This document shows, piece by piece, positions 1 to 8,196 of a stretch of DNA of 64,000 bases; the first letter of the stretch is position 1; each line of letters opens with the position of its first letter. A program made the position numbers and the translations under genes. Below the pieces are notes generated by a model, which was given only the letters and a program-made list of their open reading frames with translations, was not told the DNA's origin and did not search any database. The stretch comes from Cytobacillus oceanisediminis 2691. Its GTDB lineage: Bacteria; Bacillota; Bacilli; Bacillales; Cytobacillaceae. The stretch spans positions 159,942 to 223,941 of the forward strand of contig NZ_VEEP01000008.1 in the NCBI RefSeq assembly GCF_007678455.1. Reading direction: 5' to 3'.

Positions 1-280
1 TGACATGCGGGGCTGTGCCGTCCACAATTCCCGCGTTCAATTCAGGAATCAGTACACCATCAATCGATTTATTATCAGAGGAGCAATGCAGAAATTGAAT
101 ATCATATCCTTTTTCCTGCCATTCATAACCGATCTTTTTCATGAGAGATGACTTCCCTGTTCCAGGACCGCCCTTCAATATGAACAACCGTGACAAGCCC
201 TGCAAGCTTGAATCATACAAGCTGTAAAAACCGCGGGCAGTGTTGCCTCCGGCGAAAAAGTTGAGGATTCTTCCTGCCAT
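1..280 (-). CDS. Partial P-loop ATPase (PRK06851-like), N-terminal part
   Basis: Only the first 93 codons are inside the window; the gene runs off the left edge. The start is the ATG at 278-280, preceded on the minus strand by GGAGGGAG at a normal distance. About 40 residues in is a Walker A motif, GGPGTGKSS, after a short hydrophobic stretch (LSRLFILK). The layout, with MAGRILNFFAGGNTARGF at the very N-terminus, resembles the uncharacterised Bacillus ATPase family PRK06851. Function is unknown. The gene diverges from the nos operon, so the 281-554 gap contains promoters for both directions. Confidence 0.7.
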   Translation of the reverse strand, partial: MAGRILNFFAGGNTARGFYSLYDSSLQGLSRLFILKGGPGTGKSSLMKKIGYEWQEKGYDIQFLHCSSDNKSIDGVLIPELNAGIVDGTAPHV

Positions 281-417
281 ATATTCGCACTCCCTCCAGC
301 CGTTGACCATAACGGCAAGTTTTTGCTTCCCCCTTACTATATGCAGGGCATAGGCGCTGGGTGAATGCCCAATTGCAAATGTAATTTTGTCTATTTTTAA
401 ACTTTATTTCCCGGGCA

Positions 418-433
418 AGTGATGTTCTTCACA
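418..433. promoter_or_regulatory. FNR/CRP-type operator upstream of the nos operon
   Basis: The sequence AGTGA-N6-TCACA is a nearly perfect dyad matching the FNR consensus TGTGA-N6-TCACA used by Bacillus Fnr for anaerobic activation. It lies 122 bp upstream of the cytochrome start, a plausible distance for a class I/II activated promoter. The match is direct; assignment to Fnr is inferred from the denitrification context. Confidence 0.65.
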
Positions 434-469
434 TCCCCTCATAGCGCTTTCACAAATCATTCACAATAA

Positions 470-483
470 ACACAAATTTGTGT
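470..483. promoter_or_regulatory. Perfect 14-bp palindrome in the nos promoter region
   Basis: ACACAAATTTGTGT reads the same on both strands and lies about 70 bp upstream of the cytochrome start, downstream of the FNR-type site. It is followed by TGTGCCGTACATCACAC, which is loosely dyadic. It could bind a second redox or nitric-oxide regulator. It does not match the Rex or NsrR consensus well enough to name one. Confidence 0.4.
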
Positions 484-554
484 GCCGTACATCACACTGA
501 CGTTTTTTTGAAAAAGTTAGGATGTAATTGTAAATCAATCTAGGGGGGAAGAAA

Positions 555-1001
555 GTGAACAAACCAGTCATTCATTTCATCTTAAGTGCTGTGCTCGGAC
601 TCGGTATTGGTTATATAGCCTACGACGTCATCCCGCAAGGCAATGGGCAGGAAAAAGAAGTCACGGCTGTCGATCAATCACCAAAGGCTAAGGAACCCGC
701 CAAGGAAGAAAAGAAGTCAACTGAGACTTCTACAGCTTCTGCTGGTGATGAAAGCATCCTGCAATCAAAAGGCTGCCTTGGCTGCCACTCTGTCGAAGCA
801 TTGAACCTTAAAGGCGGAGCAACCGGACCGGACCTGTCCCAGGCATTCAATAATGTCGAAGGAAAGCATGGCAAACCTGTCAATGAATTTTTGAAAGAGC
901 CTACCTCCGCAGTCATGTCAGGCGTCATCGGCGGCAACCCGCTGACAGATGAAGAAATCAATCAAGTCGTAGAAATTTTGAAGGAAGCTTCTGAAAAATA
1001 A
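555..1001 (+). CDS. nosC: Membrane-anchored c-type cytochrome of the nos operon
   Basis: This 148-residue protein has an N-terminal membrane anchor (residues 5-25), a charged Lys/Glu-rich linker (about 30-60) and a small class I cytochrome c domain. The haem site is CLGCH at residues 74-78. A Met near residue 120 in the PTSAVMSG segment is the likely sixth ligand. It is the first gene of the operon, starts at an ATG preceded by AGGGGGGAAG, and ends 21 bp before nosZ. In Gram-positive nos clusters such a cytochrome passes electrons from the quinol pool to NosZ at the outer face of the membrane. The symbol follows usage in Bacillus and Geobacillus. Confidence 0.85.
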   Translation: MNKPVIHFILSAVLGLGIGYIAYDVIPQGNGQEKEVTAVDQSPKAKEPAKEEKKSTETSTASAGDESILQSKGCLGCHSVEALNLKGGATGPDLSQAFNNVEGKHGKPVNEFLKEPTSAVMSGVIGGNPLTDEEINQVVEILKEASEK

Positions 1002-1022
1002 ACCAAAGGTGGTGCAGTGTTA

Positions 1023-2897
1023 ATGAAAAAATGGGTTCCCGCAGCTTCAGGGCTGCTCGCCGGTTTTATGGCGGCAACAGTATTTTTCGCTGATTTTTCA
1101 CCAGGACCTAAAGGAACGGCAAGCAGTGATAACAACTCAAAGAAGTCAAATGCTGAAAAAGTGTATGTACCGTATGGCGAGCTGGATGAGTATTACATGC
1201 TTTCATCAGGAGGACATTCTGGCCAGCTATTTGTATACGGACTGCCTTCCATGAGGAAAATTCGCACCGTGCCTGTATTCTCGCCAGACCCGGCCACAGG
1301 TTATGGTTTTGACAAAGACTCGAAAGAAATGCTGGGCAAATATACTTGGGGGGATTTCCACCACCCGGCAATTTCTGAGACAAACGCTGAATATGACGGC
1401 AAATTCTTGTTTGCGAATGATGTAGCCAATAACCGGATCGCCGCTGTCGACTTAAGTGTATTCCATACCGCCGATATCATGGAAATGCCGAATATGGGCG
1501 GACCGCACGCCGGTACGTTCGTCACCCAGAATACGGAATACATTGTGATGCCTACCCGCTTCTCGGTACCGATTGGAAAAGAATATGCTCCACTTGATGA
1601 ATTCGAGGAGAAATATAAAGGCGTTGTATCTATGGTCACTTTTGACCAGAAAAAGAAGAACCTTGACCTTGCTTACCAGATCATGCTTCCGCCATGGTCC
1701 TATGACCTGTCTGACGCCGGCAAAAAGATGTCTGGCGACTGGATTGTCATGACGACTTACAATACTGAATTCGCGACAACCAATAACGAAATCAACGCAT
1801 CCCAGAATGACCGTGACTATATTGTTTTATTGAACTGGAAAGAGCTTGAGAAAAAAGTAGCAGCAGGAGAGTTTGAGGAAGTCAACGGCGCGAAGATGAT
1901 TGACCCGCGCAAGCACAAAGGATCCATTTACGCTGTACCTGTCGCAAAATCACCGCACGGCGTTGACGTCACTCCAGACGGTACACGCTTCATCGCGTCC
2001 GGAAAACTGGCTCCTTTAATGACAGTGTTCTCTTTTGAAAAAGCTTTCGAAGCCATCAAGTCTGGCAATTTTGAAACAGAGAAGTTCGGAATTCCTGTCC
2101 TGCCATACGACAAGGTAGTTGAACGTGAAGTCGATCCTCCGGGAGCATTGGGGCCGCTTCACACTCAATTTGACGACAGAGGCAATGCATACAATACGAT
2201 GTTCATTTCATCCGAGATCGTTAAATGGAAAATCGATACCGGTGAAATTTTAGACCGTACACCTGTCCACTATTCACCAGGACACTCAACAGCAACGGAG
2301 GGTGACACAGCCTCACCGGATGGCAAATGGATCGTATCCTTGAATAAAATTGCGAAGGACAATTTCCTGTCTGTCGGACCTTCACACCCTGAATCAATGG
2401 AATTGATCGATATCTCCGGCGACAAGATGTCACTGACTTATACAGCTCCGGTCGATCCTGAACCGCATTATGCGCAGACGATCCACCGTGACAAGATCAA
2501 GACGCTGAAGATTTATGAAAAGGATGTAAACCGCGAAAACTCAGTTTGGAAACAGGAAGATACACGGATCGAACGCAAGGGCAACGAAGTCCATGTTTAC
2601 GGAATCGCGATGCGTTCCAAGTTCGTCTTCGATGCAAAAGCGAAGCGCCCGGATGAAATCAAGGTCAACCAGGGAGACAAAGTCGTCATCCACCTGACGA
2701 ACATCGACCTTGACCAGGATATCACCCACGGCTTCGGCATCATGGACCATGACCTGAACTATGAAGTACAGCCAGGCCAGACGAGCACCATCGAATTTAC
2801 AGCTGACAAAGCCGGTACATTCCCAATTTATTGCACAAACTTCTGTTCAGCGCTTCACCAGGAAATGAGCGGCTACCTGCTTGTTGAACCGAAGTAA
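1023..2897 (+). CDS. nosZ: Nitrous-oxide reductase, clade II (Sec-exported)
   Basis: The product of about 624 residues reduces N2O to N2. The N-terminus is a plain hydrophobic Sec-type signal/anchor with no twin arginine, the hallmark of clade II enzymes. CuZ histidines are visible in GDFHHPAIS, GGPHAGTF, KSPHGVDV, GPLHTQFD, YSPGHST and PEPHYAQ. The C-terminal cupredoxin domain carries the CuA signature YCTNFCSALHQEM (Cys604, Cys608, His612, Met615) with an upstream His in ITHGFGIMD. ATG 1023 is preferred over GTG 1017 because AAAGGTGG lies 10 bp upstream of it. A hairpin and a dispersed repeat separate it from the rest of the operon. Confidence 0.95.
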   Translation: MKKWVPAASGLLAGFMAATVFFADFSPGPKGTASSDNNSKKSNAEKVYVPYGELDEYYMLSSGGHSGQLFVYGLPSMRKIRTVPVFSPDPATGYGFDKDSKEMLGKYTWGDFHHPAISETNAEYDGKFLFANDVANNRIAAVDLSVFHTADIMEMPNMGGPHAGTFVTQNTEYIVMPTRFSVPIGKEYAPLDEFEEKYKGVVSMVTFDQKKKNLDLAYQIMLPPWSYDLSDAGKKMSGDWIVMTTYNTEFATTNNEINASQNDRDYIVLLNWKELEKKVAAGEFEEVNGAKMIDPRKHKGSIYAVPVAKSPHGVDVTPDGTRFIASGKLAPLMTVFSFEKAFEAIKSGNFETEKFGIPVLPYDKVVEREVDPPGALGPLHTQFDDRGNAYNTMFISSEIVKWKIDTGEILDRTPVHYSPGHSTATEGDTASPDGKWIVSLNKIAKDNFLSVGPSHPESMELIDISGDKMSLTYTAPVDPEPHYAQTIHRDKIKTLKIYEKDVNRENSVWKQEDTRIERKGNEVHVYGIAMRSKFVFDAKAKRPDEIKVNQGDKVVIHLTNIDLDQDITHGFGIMDHDLNYEVQPGQTSTIEFTADKAGTFPIYCTNFCSALHQEMSGYLLVEPK

Positions 2898-2917
2898 CAG
2901 CTGGAATTGAAGGCGGA

Positions 2918-2958
2918 AAAGGGTATTGAGTATTCGCCGATACCCTTTCTCCCTTTTT
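2918..2958 (+). terminator. Possible terminator/attenuator after nosZ
   Basis: A 9-bp stem, AAAGGGTAT paired with ATACCCTTT, has a 13-nt loop and is followed by CTCCCTTTTT. It lies 20 bp after the nosZ stop. The imperfect T-run suggests partial readthrough, which would set nosZ expression above nosBDYF. This is inferred from the sequence. Confidence 0.55.
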
Positions 2959-2960
2959 AA

Positions 2961-3150
2961 AAAGGCTCTTTTCTAAAACTTTGCTGCTATTACTGCAAAA
3001 TTGCAGTGATGACCTAGGTAACTTCGCTAAATGGACGATTTGGATGAGAAAAGAGCTTTCAAACTAGATACCGACCAGCAATATGCCTGATCATACGTTA
3101 AAATCGGCTTTAGGATTTTAACAACAATCATTACGAAAACAGCCTTTAAT
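2961..3150 (+). repeat. Dispersed intergenic repeat, copy A (~190 bp)
   Basis: This segment is clearly homologous, in opposite orientation, to 34185-34376. Shared blocks are GGCTCTTTTCT, AAACTTTG(C/T)TGCT, ATGAGAAAAGAGC and a long 3' block from about 3096 to 3147 with very few differences. GCTCTTTTCT and AGAAAAGAGC form a distant dyad. GTTAAAATC (3098-3106) and GATTTTAAC (3114-3122) form a perfect 9-bp stem. It encodes no protein and resembles the non-autonomous bcr-type repeats of the B. cereus group in size and hairpin content. It sits inside the nos operon between nosZ and the nosB-like gene. Confidence 0.8.
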
Positions 3151-3219
3151 AAAGATTGTAAATCGAGAAATGACCAGCCTGATCGAGGCAATGCGCATTT
3201 CTTTTAGGAGATGATTCAG

Positions 3220-3783
3220 ATGGCAAAGAAAATATCTGCCGGTTCTATGGCTAGTCTTATCGGGGCTGCAGCATTCCTATTTGCCTCTATCAAGTTCCCC
3301 TGGTGGGGGATGAAATTTTTCGCACCGCAATATCCTGAAGGTCTTGATATTGTCGTTTATCCAAGCAAGCTTGACGGCGACATCGATATCGTCAACGGCC
3401 TGAACCATTATATCGGCATGTCTCCCTTCAGCAATGAAAGCTTTCCTGAGCTTCAATACCTGCCCAGCCTGATCATCGGGATGGCAATTCTTTTCATCAT
3501 CATTGCTTTAGTCAGAAGGAAAAGCCTGCTTTATTTTCCGATTGGACTGCTGGCTGTTGGTGGTGCTCTTGGCATCTATGACATGCACCGCTGGCTGACG
3601 AAGTTCGGAACTGAGCTTGATCCGAAAGCACCGATTGAACTTGATCCATTCGTACCGCCGATCATTGGAGAAAACATCCTTGCTAATTTTGTGACCCACA
3701 GCTATTTCACAACAGGTTCCTTCCTGCTCGGGGCAGCCTTCATCCTTACACTTCTGCCGTTCTGGCTGGAGCGCCGAAGATGA
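3220..3783 (+). CDS. NosB-like polytopic membrane protein
   Basis: This protein of 187 residues has about four membrane segments and a large outward loop (roughly residues 35-75, containing FFAPQYPEGLDIVVYP and NGLNHYIGM). A similar uncharacterised membrane protein, often called NosB, follows nosZ in clade II clusters; I assign it by position and general features. ATG 3220 is chosen because TAGGAG lies 9 bp upstream; the earlier ATG 3211 directly abuts that site. Its TGA overlaps the nosD start as ATGA, so translation is probably coupled. Its function is not established in the family; a role in copper handling or NosZ maturation is an inference. Confidence 0.7.
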   Translation: MAKKISAGSMASLIGAAAFLFASIKFPWWGMKFFAPQYPEGLDIVVYPSKLDGDIDIVNGLNHYIGMSPFSNESFPELQYLPSLIIGMAILFIIIALVRRKSLLYFPIGLLAVGGALGIYDMHRWLTKFGTELDPKAPIELDPFVPPIIGENILANFVTHSYFTTGSFLLGAAFILTLLPFWLERRR

Positions 3784-5093
3784 ACAGGCTACTGATCCTT
3801 TTTGTTGGGATAGGCGTCTGGATTTTATCCACCCTGCCTGTCTCGGCAGATGCCTCCCTGCAGCAGCTGATTGATGAAACTCCAATTAACGGCGAATTGA
3901 TTTTAGAGAACAAGCAATACGATGGCAATGTTGAGATTAAGAAACCAATCACAATCATTGGAAAAAAAGGCACGACGATCCGGGGCGACGGGAAAGGAAA
4001 TGTCGTCCTGATCAAAGCTTCGAATGTTACGTTGAAAAACTTAAAGATTGAACACGGCAGCCTAAACAGGAGCTCCGACGAGGAATATTCGGGGATCCGC
4101 ACGATGGGAGAGCATAACCAGTTTATTAATCTAGTTATCCACGATGTTTACCATGGACTCTATATTAATAGTTCAAAGTACACTCTCGTCAAAAATATCA
4201 AAGTCACTGGCCAGGGAACAGGCAAGCTTGGCAGCCAGGGAAACGGCATCCAGCTTGTACGCACATCCAACAATATTATTGAAGACTCTACGATTTCCAA
4301 TACACGCGACGGCATTTATGTCGAATACGCCGATAAAAATGAAATCCGCAATAATTTTGTAAGTGAAACAAGGTACGGACTGCACTATATGTACTCTAAT
4401 GACAATGTTTTTTATAAAAACCGCTTCAATAAGAATACCGGCGGCGCGGCCATCATGCATTCGCAGAACATCTTATTGAAGGAGAACCAGTTTTCTTTCA
4501 ACCAGGGATCCCGTTCATTCGGGCTCATCATCCAGACGAGCACAAGCAATACCGTCCTGGACAATGAATTTTACCTGAACCAGCGCGGCATTTACCTGGA
4601 GCAATCCACGCAGAACAAGATTGAGGGAAACAAGTTTTTCCACAATGACATCGGCGTGGAATTATGGACGACTTCGACATCCCAGGTATTCACGAAAAAT
4701 CATTTCAAGCAAAATGTCGCCAATGTCCTGACGATTGGCGCGGAATCATATAACCAATGGAATCAAAACGGGGCGGGCAACTACTGGGGCACAGAGCTAT
4801 CTGTCCTCGACCTGGACCAGAACCAGGTCGGTGACTCCCCTGTTGAATATAAATCATCACTTTACAAACTGGTAGAAGAAAATGAGCTGGCCTACTTGTT
4901 TTTAAAAAGTCCGGCAATCACAATCTATGAAAAAATCAATGAAGTTTTAAGCACCCAGAAAGTCATGGTCGTGGATGAATTCCCGCTGATTGAAGTGAAG
5001 CAGGAATCTGGACCGTGGGGCCTGCTGGTGATTCCGGCATTCGCTATTTTCGGGTGGATATTTACCAAGAAGAGAAGGAGGCGTTCATCATGA
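3780..5093 (+). CDS. nosD: NosD copper-site maturation protein (parallel beta-helix)
   Basis: The 437-residue protein begins with a Sec signal peptide (residues 1-23, cleavage near SADAS). It continues with repeated N-rich, beta-helix-forming turns of the CASH/PbH1 type, for example NIIEDSTISNTRDGIYVEY and NVFYKNRFNKNTGGAAI. It ends with a C-terminal membrane segment (GLLVIPAFAIFGWIF) and a basic tail. NosD works with the NosF-NosY ABC transporter to supply sulfur and copper for the CuZ centre of NosZ. The start is at ATGA, overlapping the previous stop. The C-terminal anchor is sensible for a Gram-positive cell, which would keep the protein at the outer membrane face. Confidence 0.92.
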   Translation: MNRLLILFVGIGVWILSTLPVSADASLQQLIDETPINGELILENKQYDGNVEIKKPITIIGKKGTTIRGDGKGNVVLIKASNVTLKNLKIEHGSLNRSSDEEYSGIRTMGEHNQFINLVIHDVYHGLYINSSKYTLVKNIKVTGQGTGKLGSQGNGIQLVRTSNNIIEDSTISNTRDGIYVEYADKNEIRNNFVSETRYGLHYMYSNDNVFYKNRFNKNTGGAAIMHSQNILLKENQFSFNQGSRSFGLIIQTSTSNTVLDNEFYLNQRGIYLEQSTQNKIEGNKFFHNDIGVELWTTSTSQVFTKNHFKQNVANVLTIGAESYNQWNQNGAGNYWGTELSVLDLDQNQVGDSPVEYKSSLYKLVEENELAYLFLKSPAITIYEKINEVLSTQKVMVVDEFPLIEVKQESGPWGLLVIPAFAIFGWIFTKKRRRRSS

Positions 5094-5887
5094 ACTACAT
5101 TTGGAAGGAATGGCTTGAACAGTCACGCGGGAAAGGCCTTTGGCTCGGTCTGGCCATGGTCATGCTCTCTTCCATCTTCCTGTTGATGGAAGCACGCTCC
5201 TATCCAGCAGAACTCGGATTTGACGCTTTTCTTCTCTCGCTTTATGACATGAACATATACCTGGTGCCGATTTTCGCGCTGTTCATTTCGTCCTTTTCGA
5301 TTTTCCAGGAAAAAGAGCTGAAGACATCGATGATCCTGCTGACAAAAAAGGAATCGAACCTGAGCCTGATGCTGAAAAAAAGCATCGCGATCCAGACCGT
5401 CGTCGTTGGCGTGTTTGTTGGCTGGTACTTCGTGCTTGCCATCGTGATGAAAATGTTCCTGCAATTTGAGATTTCCAGCTTCCTCTATTTTATCGTGACG
5501 GTCGTCGTGTTATTGCTGATTTTCAACCAGCTAGGCCTCTTTTTGGGCAATATCACAAACACGAAGATGCAGCTGATCGGAGCGACGATTTTCACCTGGT
5601 TCCTGTTCGTGTTCCTTATTGACCTGGCTTTCATCCAGTATGTCCCGTCCGTTTCCTATGAAAATGTCAAACTGTTCTCGTGGCTCTACTTCCTGGACCC
5701 GCTGCACACATTGCGCTTTTACCTGGAAACATCACTCGGCCTGTTCTCGCTGAACAATATGTCACGCCTGATGGAAAAAATGATCTGGATGGCGCCATCG
5801 AAGTTTCTGTTGATCGACCTGGCCTTCTGGATGATCGCTTTCTTCGGCCTTGCCATCCTGTTCCGCAGCAAGGGGGAAAAATCATGA
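5090..5887 (+). CDS. nosY: NosY-type ABC transporter permease
   Basis: The protein of 265 residues has six predicted membrane segments (near residues 17-35, 50-68, 103-125, 133-155, 165-190 and 240-258) and is the ABC-2 type permease of the NosDFY complex. The start at 5090 follows AGAAGGAGG at good spacing and overlaps the nosD stop as ATGA; an in-frame upstream extension to 5015 would overlap nosD and is rejected. The permease precedes its ATPase, so the order is D-Y-F and not the proteobacterial D-F-Y. Confidence 0.9.
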   Translation: MNYIWKEWLEQSRGKGLWLGLAMVMLSSIFLLMEARSYPAELGFDAFLLSLYDMNIYLVPIFALFISSFSIFQEKELKTSMILLTKKESNLSLMLKKSIAIQTVVVGVFVGWYFVLAIVMKMFLQFEISSFLYFIVTVVVLLLIFNQLGLFLGNITNTKMQLIGATIFTWFLFVFLIDLAFIQYVPSVSYENVKLFSWLYFLDPLHTLRFYLETSLGLFSLNNMSRLMEKMIWMAPSKFLLIDLAFWMIAFFGLAILFRSKGEKS

Positions 5888-6555
5888 TTGAAATCAAGAA
5901 TCTCTCACAATCCTATAAAAATAAACAAGTCTTGAAAGATATCAACCTGACAGTCGAGAAAAATGAATATTGTGCCCTAGTTGGGCGGAACGGTGCCGGG
6001 AAATCCACTTTGATCCGATCGATTCTCGGTTTACAGCCGGTAAAAAAAGGCTTGATAACGCTTGGAGGATTTCCAAATTCAAAAGGAGATTGGAAGAAAA
6101 TCGTTTCCTATCTCCCGGAAAAGTTCCACCTGTATCCTCACCTGACTGGTGAAGAAAATATGAGGTTTTTCGCATCGCTTGGAACCGGTGAGGTCAATGA
6201 AAAGAAAATCGAAGAGAAGCTGAAGCTTGTGTCCTTGTGGGAGGACCGCCATAACCAGATAAAGGGCTACTCCAAGGGGATGCTCCAGCGCCTCGGGCTG
6301 TGCGTCATGCTCTATTACGATACAGAGGTGCTGATCCTCGATGAACCGACGAGCGGACTCGATCCTCTTGGGCGTGAGGAAATCCTGCAAATTTTGAAAT
6401 CCTTGTACGGGAAAACAATTTTCATGGCCTCCCACCATATGGATGAAATCAAGCAAATCTGTACACATGTCGCCTTTTTGGAAAATGGCGAAATGACGAA
6501 ATACACCGTTGATGAATTCCTGAATGAACATTTAAAAGGAGCGGATTCGAAATGA
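5884..6555 (+). CDS. nosF: NosF-type ABC transporter ATPase
   Basis: This 223-residue nucleotide-binding subunit has Walker A GRNGAGKST near residue 36, a signature motif written YSKGMLQRL, Walker B VLILDEPTSGLDP and the switch histidine in MASHHMDE. The start is the ATG overlapping the nosY stop; an alternative upstream start would lie deep inside nosY in another frame. With NosY and NosD it forms the CuZ maturation transporter. The stop overlaps the next ATG, continuing the chain of ATGA couplings. Confidence 0.92.
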   Translation: MIEIKNLSQSYKNKQVLKDINLTVEKNEYCALVGRNGAGKSTLIRSILGLQPVKKGLITLGGFPNSKGDWKKIVSYLPEKFHLYPHLTGEENMRFFASLGTGEVNEKKIEEKLKLVSLWEDRHNQIKGYSKGMLQRLGLCVMLYYDTEVLILDEPTSGLDPLGREEILQILKSLYGKTIFMASHHMDEIKQICTHVAFLENGEMTKYTVDEFLNEHLKGADSK

Positions 6556-6914
6556 AAAAATTGATCGCAGGCTTCATGCTGTTGATGATAATCCTTGCTG
6601 GATGTGGCTCGGACTCGGATTTTGAAGTCAGTTTAAAGGAAGCCCCTAAGTATAAAACCGGTGAAAGTTTTCCAGTCGTAATTGAGATTTCACAGAATGG
6701 GGAGCCCGCTTCCGGTCTCGAATTCACTGCTTATCTTGAAATGGCGAAAATGGATCATGGCACAATCGAACTGAATTTCGAGGATAAGGGAAATGGTATC
6801 TATGAATCCAGCGTCGAACTTCCGATGGCTGGAGAATGGATCGCCAATATTGAAGGCGAAGCCGATGGTTCAGGTTTTGAACATGTGATTACATTCGAAG
6901 CGGAAAAGGAATGA
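6552..6914 (+). CDS. FixH/YtkA-like lipoprotein in the nos operon
   Basis: The protein of 120 residues has a lipoprotein signal with lipobox LAGC at residues 15-18. The small beta-sandwich domain that follows resembles the YtkA/FixH family (VEISQNGEPASGLEFTAYLE, then MAGEWIANIEGEADG). Its start overlaps the nosF stop. Such domains are often associated with copper-protein assembly at the outer membrane face. The usual nos copper chaperone NosL is not present here, so this protein might take over part of that role; that is inference. A Met-Asp-His stretch (AKMDHGT) could contribute metal ligands. Confidence 0.75.
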   Translation: MKKLIAGFMLLMIILAGCGSDSDFEVSLKEAPKYKTGESFPVVIEISQNGEPASGLEFTAYLEMAKMDHGTIELNFEDKGNGIYESSVELPMAGEWIANIEGEADGSGFEHVITFEAEKE

Positions 6915-6920
6915 TCGAAG

Positions 6921-7637
6921 ATGAAACGCATACTTTTTGCTTTGCTCAGCCTGCTCATGATCAGCTTTGGACTCGCCGCCTGCCAGCAGAATGAAAAACA
7001 GCCTGCCGCTGAGAGTCGTGCTGGTGCTGAAGGCCAGGCTAGTGCAAGCACTCCCGCAACAAAAGAAGGCTTCACTGCTAAAGACAAAGTCGTCACCATC
7101 AGCGGCAAAGTCCTTTCCTATGAGGACCTGCAATTCTACCAGCTGATGAACAAGGTCGACATCGAGCTGAACCGCTCTGTTGATGAAAAGAATCTCGAAG
7201 GCGAAAACTTAAAGGAAAAACTGGCTTATTGGGATGAGCAGCTTAAGTATCACGATAACTTCAATGTGAATCTATCAAAAATGATCGAACAGCACGCAAT
7301 GTACCTGCTTGCGAGGGAAAAAGGACTGGATGTTGAAAATGCAGCTGTCGCGAAAACAGTGGAAGAGTTCACTGCCAAAGCCGCGCAAAATAAAGCAGCT
7401 TCACAGCTTATCTCTGAATTTCCAACCGACGCATATAAAAACCGACTGAACAACTACTTCACCGAAAAGCTGCTGACACAGCAGATTTTCGACACACTCA
7501 AAGCCGATGTGATAAAAGAAAAACCCGAAGCACCAGAAATCGAAATCGCCTATGACACATCAAAAAACTACGAAGAACTCTATCAATCACAAATCGCCAG
7601 CCTGGAAATCAAGATCAATGCAGCAGAAAAACAATAA
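6921..7637 (+). CDS. Lipoprotein with SurA-N-like helical region, last gene of nos operon
   Basis: The 238-residue protein has a lipobox (GLAAC, Cys near residue 21) and a low-complexity Ala/Glu linker. A long helical region follows (about residues 55-230) with the pattern seen in the N-terminal domain of SurA/PrsA-type chaperones (MIEQHAMYLLAREKGLDVENA, LISEFPTDAYKNRLNNYF). No PPIase domain is present. It starts 6 bp after the preceding stop and is the last gene of the operon. A chaperone role for exported NosZ or the cytochrome is a reasonable guess, not shown by the sequence. Confidence 0.7.
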   Translation: MKRILFALLSLLMISFGLAACQQNEKQPAAESRAGAEGQASASTPATKEGFTAKDKVVTISGKVLSYEDLQFYQLMNKVDIELNRSVDEKNLEGENLKEKLAYWDEQLKYHDNFNVNLSKMIEQHAMYLLAREKGLDVENAAVAKTVEEFTAKAAQNKAASQLISEFPTDAYKNRLNNYFTEKLLTQQIFDTLKADVIKEKPEAPEIEIAYDTSKNYEELYQSQIASLEIKINAAEKQ

Positions 7638-7650
7638 ATGAGTAAAATGG

Positions 7651-7690
7651 GAAACAGCCCCTGCGGACAGAGGCTGTTTCTCATTTTTTA
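7651..7690 (+). terminator. Terminator of the nos operon
   Basis: GAAACAGCC pairs with GGCTGTTTC (9 bp, 12-nt loop) and is followed by TCATTTTTT, 13 bp after the last stop codon. The 52-bp array starts just downstream. Confidence 0.85.
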
Positions 7691-7715
7691 TAGGTTTGCG
7701 CGGGAGATATGACTG

Positions 7716-8176
7716 ACTTCGGACAGCTTTTCGGTTTTTTCTCTTAAACCTGTCCGAACTCAGGGCTACTTCGGACAACTTTTTGGGTTTTCCTCTCAAA
7801 CCTGTCCGAACTCGGAGCTACTTCGGACAGCTTTTTGGCTTTTTCTCGCAAACCTGTCCGAACTCTGGACTACTTCGGACAGCTTTTCTGGTTTTCCTCT
7901 TAAACCTGTCCGAACTCTGGACTACTTCGGACAGCTTTTCTGGTTTTCCTCTTAAACCTGTCCGAACTCTGGACTACTTCGGACAGCTTTTCAGATTTTC
8001 CTCGCAAACCTGTCCAAACTCGGGGCTACTTCGGACAGCTTTTCAGATTTTCCTCGCAAACCTGTCCGAACTCGAGACTACTTCGGACAGCTTTTCATCT
8101 TCTTCCCCCAAACCTGTCCGAACTCCGGCCTGATTCTGACAACTTTTCTGAATTCCCCATGGAACCTGTCCGAACA
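7716..8176. repeat. 52-bp tandem array 1 (about 9 units)
   Basis: Units begin with ACTTCGGACAG at 7716, 7768, 7820, 7872, 7924, 7976, 8028, 8080 and a degenerate 8132, a spacing of exactly 52 bp each time. Each unit contains CCTGTCCGAA and TTCGGACAG, which form a 9-bp inverted repeat around an 11-nt variable centre. The part between (CTTTTCTGGTTTTCCTC-type) is pyrimidine-rich. Because 52 is not a multiple of 3, any open frame across it changes phase each unit, so it is not coding. It fills the space between the converging nos operon and the YbaK gene. Confidence 0.95.
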
Positions 8177-8196
8177 GTCACATGGTCTGGTCACGA

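Noticed and set aside
470-483. Rex or NsrR site
   Set aside because: The palindrome ACACAAATTTGTGT departs from both consensus sequences, so only an unnamed palindrome is reported.
7783-8133. Open frame of 116 codons with repeated TCPNSGLL-type sequence
   Set aside because: It lies wholly inside the 52-bp array. The repetitive protein arises only because the unit lacks stops in these phases; there is no ribosome binding site.
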